From Sporosarcina sp. ANT_H38 (GTDB taxonomy: Bacteria; Bacillota; Bacilli; Bacillales_A; Planococcaceae): a stretch of 64,000 nt of DNA. The notes under the pieces are model-generated. The model was given only the letters and a program-made list of their open reading frames with translations, was not told the DNA's origin and did not search any database. The position numbers were made by a program, and so were the translations under genes. This document shows positions 63,752 to 64,000 of the stretch, in pieces (the first letter of the stretch is position 1; the number at the start of each line of letters is the position of its first letter). The stretch lies in the NCBI RefSeq assembly GCF_008369195.1, contig NZ_VOBC01000001.1, positions 124,001 through 188,000 on the forward strand, in the 5' to 3' direction.

Positions 63752-64000
63752 ATGGCAATACAAAAATTTAAAAAAACGGTCTTATTTGAATATATTCAAA
63801 TCATATTTGGAGCTGCACTCGTCGGTTTAGCTTTCAATATTTTCCTGTTACCGTCTAGGCTAGCTGCAGGCGGAGTTTCTGGAATTAGTACGATACTCTA
63901 TGAACTTTTCCAATTCAATCCGGCTTACGTACAGTGGCTCATTAATATTCCGCTATTAATACTTGGGGTCTTGCTAGTCGGCAAGGAATTCAGTATGAAA
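63752..64000 (+). CDS. YitT-family membrane protein (partial, cut by the window end)
   Basis: The first 83 codons read MAIQKFKKTVLFEYIQIIFG and on to LVGLAFNIFLLPSRLAAGGV-SGIS, the conserved start of YitT/DUF161 proteins (NIFLxPxxLAxGGVxG). The rest lies outside the window. AGAGAGG lies about 9 nt upstream of the ATG. Confidence 0.87.
   Translation, partial: MAIQKFKKTVLFEYIQIIFGAALVGLAFNIFLLPSRLAAGGVSGISTILYELFQFNPAYVQWLINIPLLILGVLLVGKEFSMK

Noticed and set aside
1-64000. CRISPR array or classical defence system
   Set aside because: The 21-bp-period arrays have no constant repeats with variable spacers of CRISPR size, and no cas, restriction-modification or other known defence gene was seen.

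Overview
The window looks like chromosomal DNA of a low-GC, endospore-forming Bacillota. The style of the proteins and the gene content (HelD, YpsA, YjdJ-, YusW- and DUF3231-type proteins, a LytH-like sporulation peptidase, T-box leaders, strong AGGAGG-type ribosome binding sites, frequent TTG/GTG starts) suggest a Planococcaceae/Caryophanaceae member such as Sporosarcina. This placement is inference; there is no rRNA or other marker gene here. No tRNA, rRNA or CRISPR array was seen.

Layout. 0.3-5.2 kb: YusW-like lipoprotein, AEC-family permease, DUF420 membrane protein, a 21-bp-period repeat array and a class B penicillin-binding protein. 5.4-9.4 kb: Nudix hydrolase, DHFR-like reductase, a Met T-box with a short second-type methionyl-tRNA synthetase, and a GNAT. 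9.4-13.5 kb: a non-coding dispersed repeat, an SDR, a polysaccharide deacetylase and a KtrB-type K+ transporter. 13.7-18.4 kb: NhaC-type antiporter, a regulator, an enolase-superfamily epimerase and a GNAT, which share an operator-like sequence. 18.6-23.8 kb: chemoreceptor, a YheE-like gene with a decayed duplicate and a second copy of the dispersed repeat, then an LPXTA surface protein with its class D sortase. 24.4-33 kb: orphan gene, HelD, GNAT, P-loop protein, gnd and zwf (oxidative pentose phosphate pathway), cyclase-family hydrolase. 33-36 kb: a second 21-bp-period array, an amino-acid ABC transporter (binding protein, permease, ATPase) and an SRPBCC protein. 36.4-43 kb: CPBP protease, MhqO-like dioxygenase with an MhqR-like operator, RNA cyclic phosphodiesterase, branched-chain aminotransferase, large catalase. 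43-52 kb: HAD hydrolase, two membrane proteins, serine biosynthesis (class V aminotransferase plus serA) under a Ser T-box, luciferase-like monooxygenase, prolyl oligopeptidase. 52.8-58.8 kb: orphan membrane protein, LytH-like peptidase, DUF3231 protein, thioredoxin-like protein, a wrecked FAD dehydrogenase, a glutamine-amidotransferase-like hydrolase, glycerophosphodiesterase and YpsA.

The most notable structure is at 58.86-62.91 kb: a 4-kb degenerate integrative element bounded by a perfect 56-bp direct repeat. The repeat is the 3' end of what I read as the 6S RNA gene (minus strand, promoter at 63051-63079). The element retains the C-terminal stub of a tyrosine recombinase, TTTTACAACA arm-type repeats just inside both ends, three YolD-like genes or fragments, and two regulator/membrane-protein modules, each with an operator-like repeat. 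Right of it are a YdjM-like membrane hydrolase and the start of a YitT-family protein, cut by the window end.

Other items worth a second look: two arrays with an exact 21-bp period and a shared core; a 0.4-0.5 kb non-coding repeat in three copies carrying long perfect hairpins; a ypsA gene whose best start is AUU; and a putative 22-bp operator shared by two divergent promoters.
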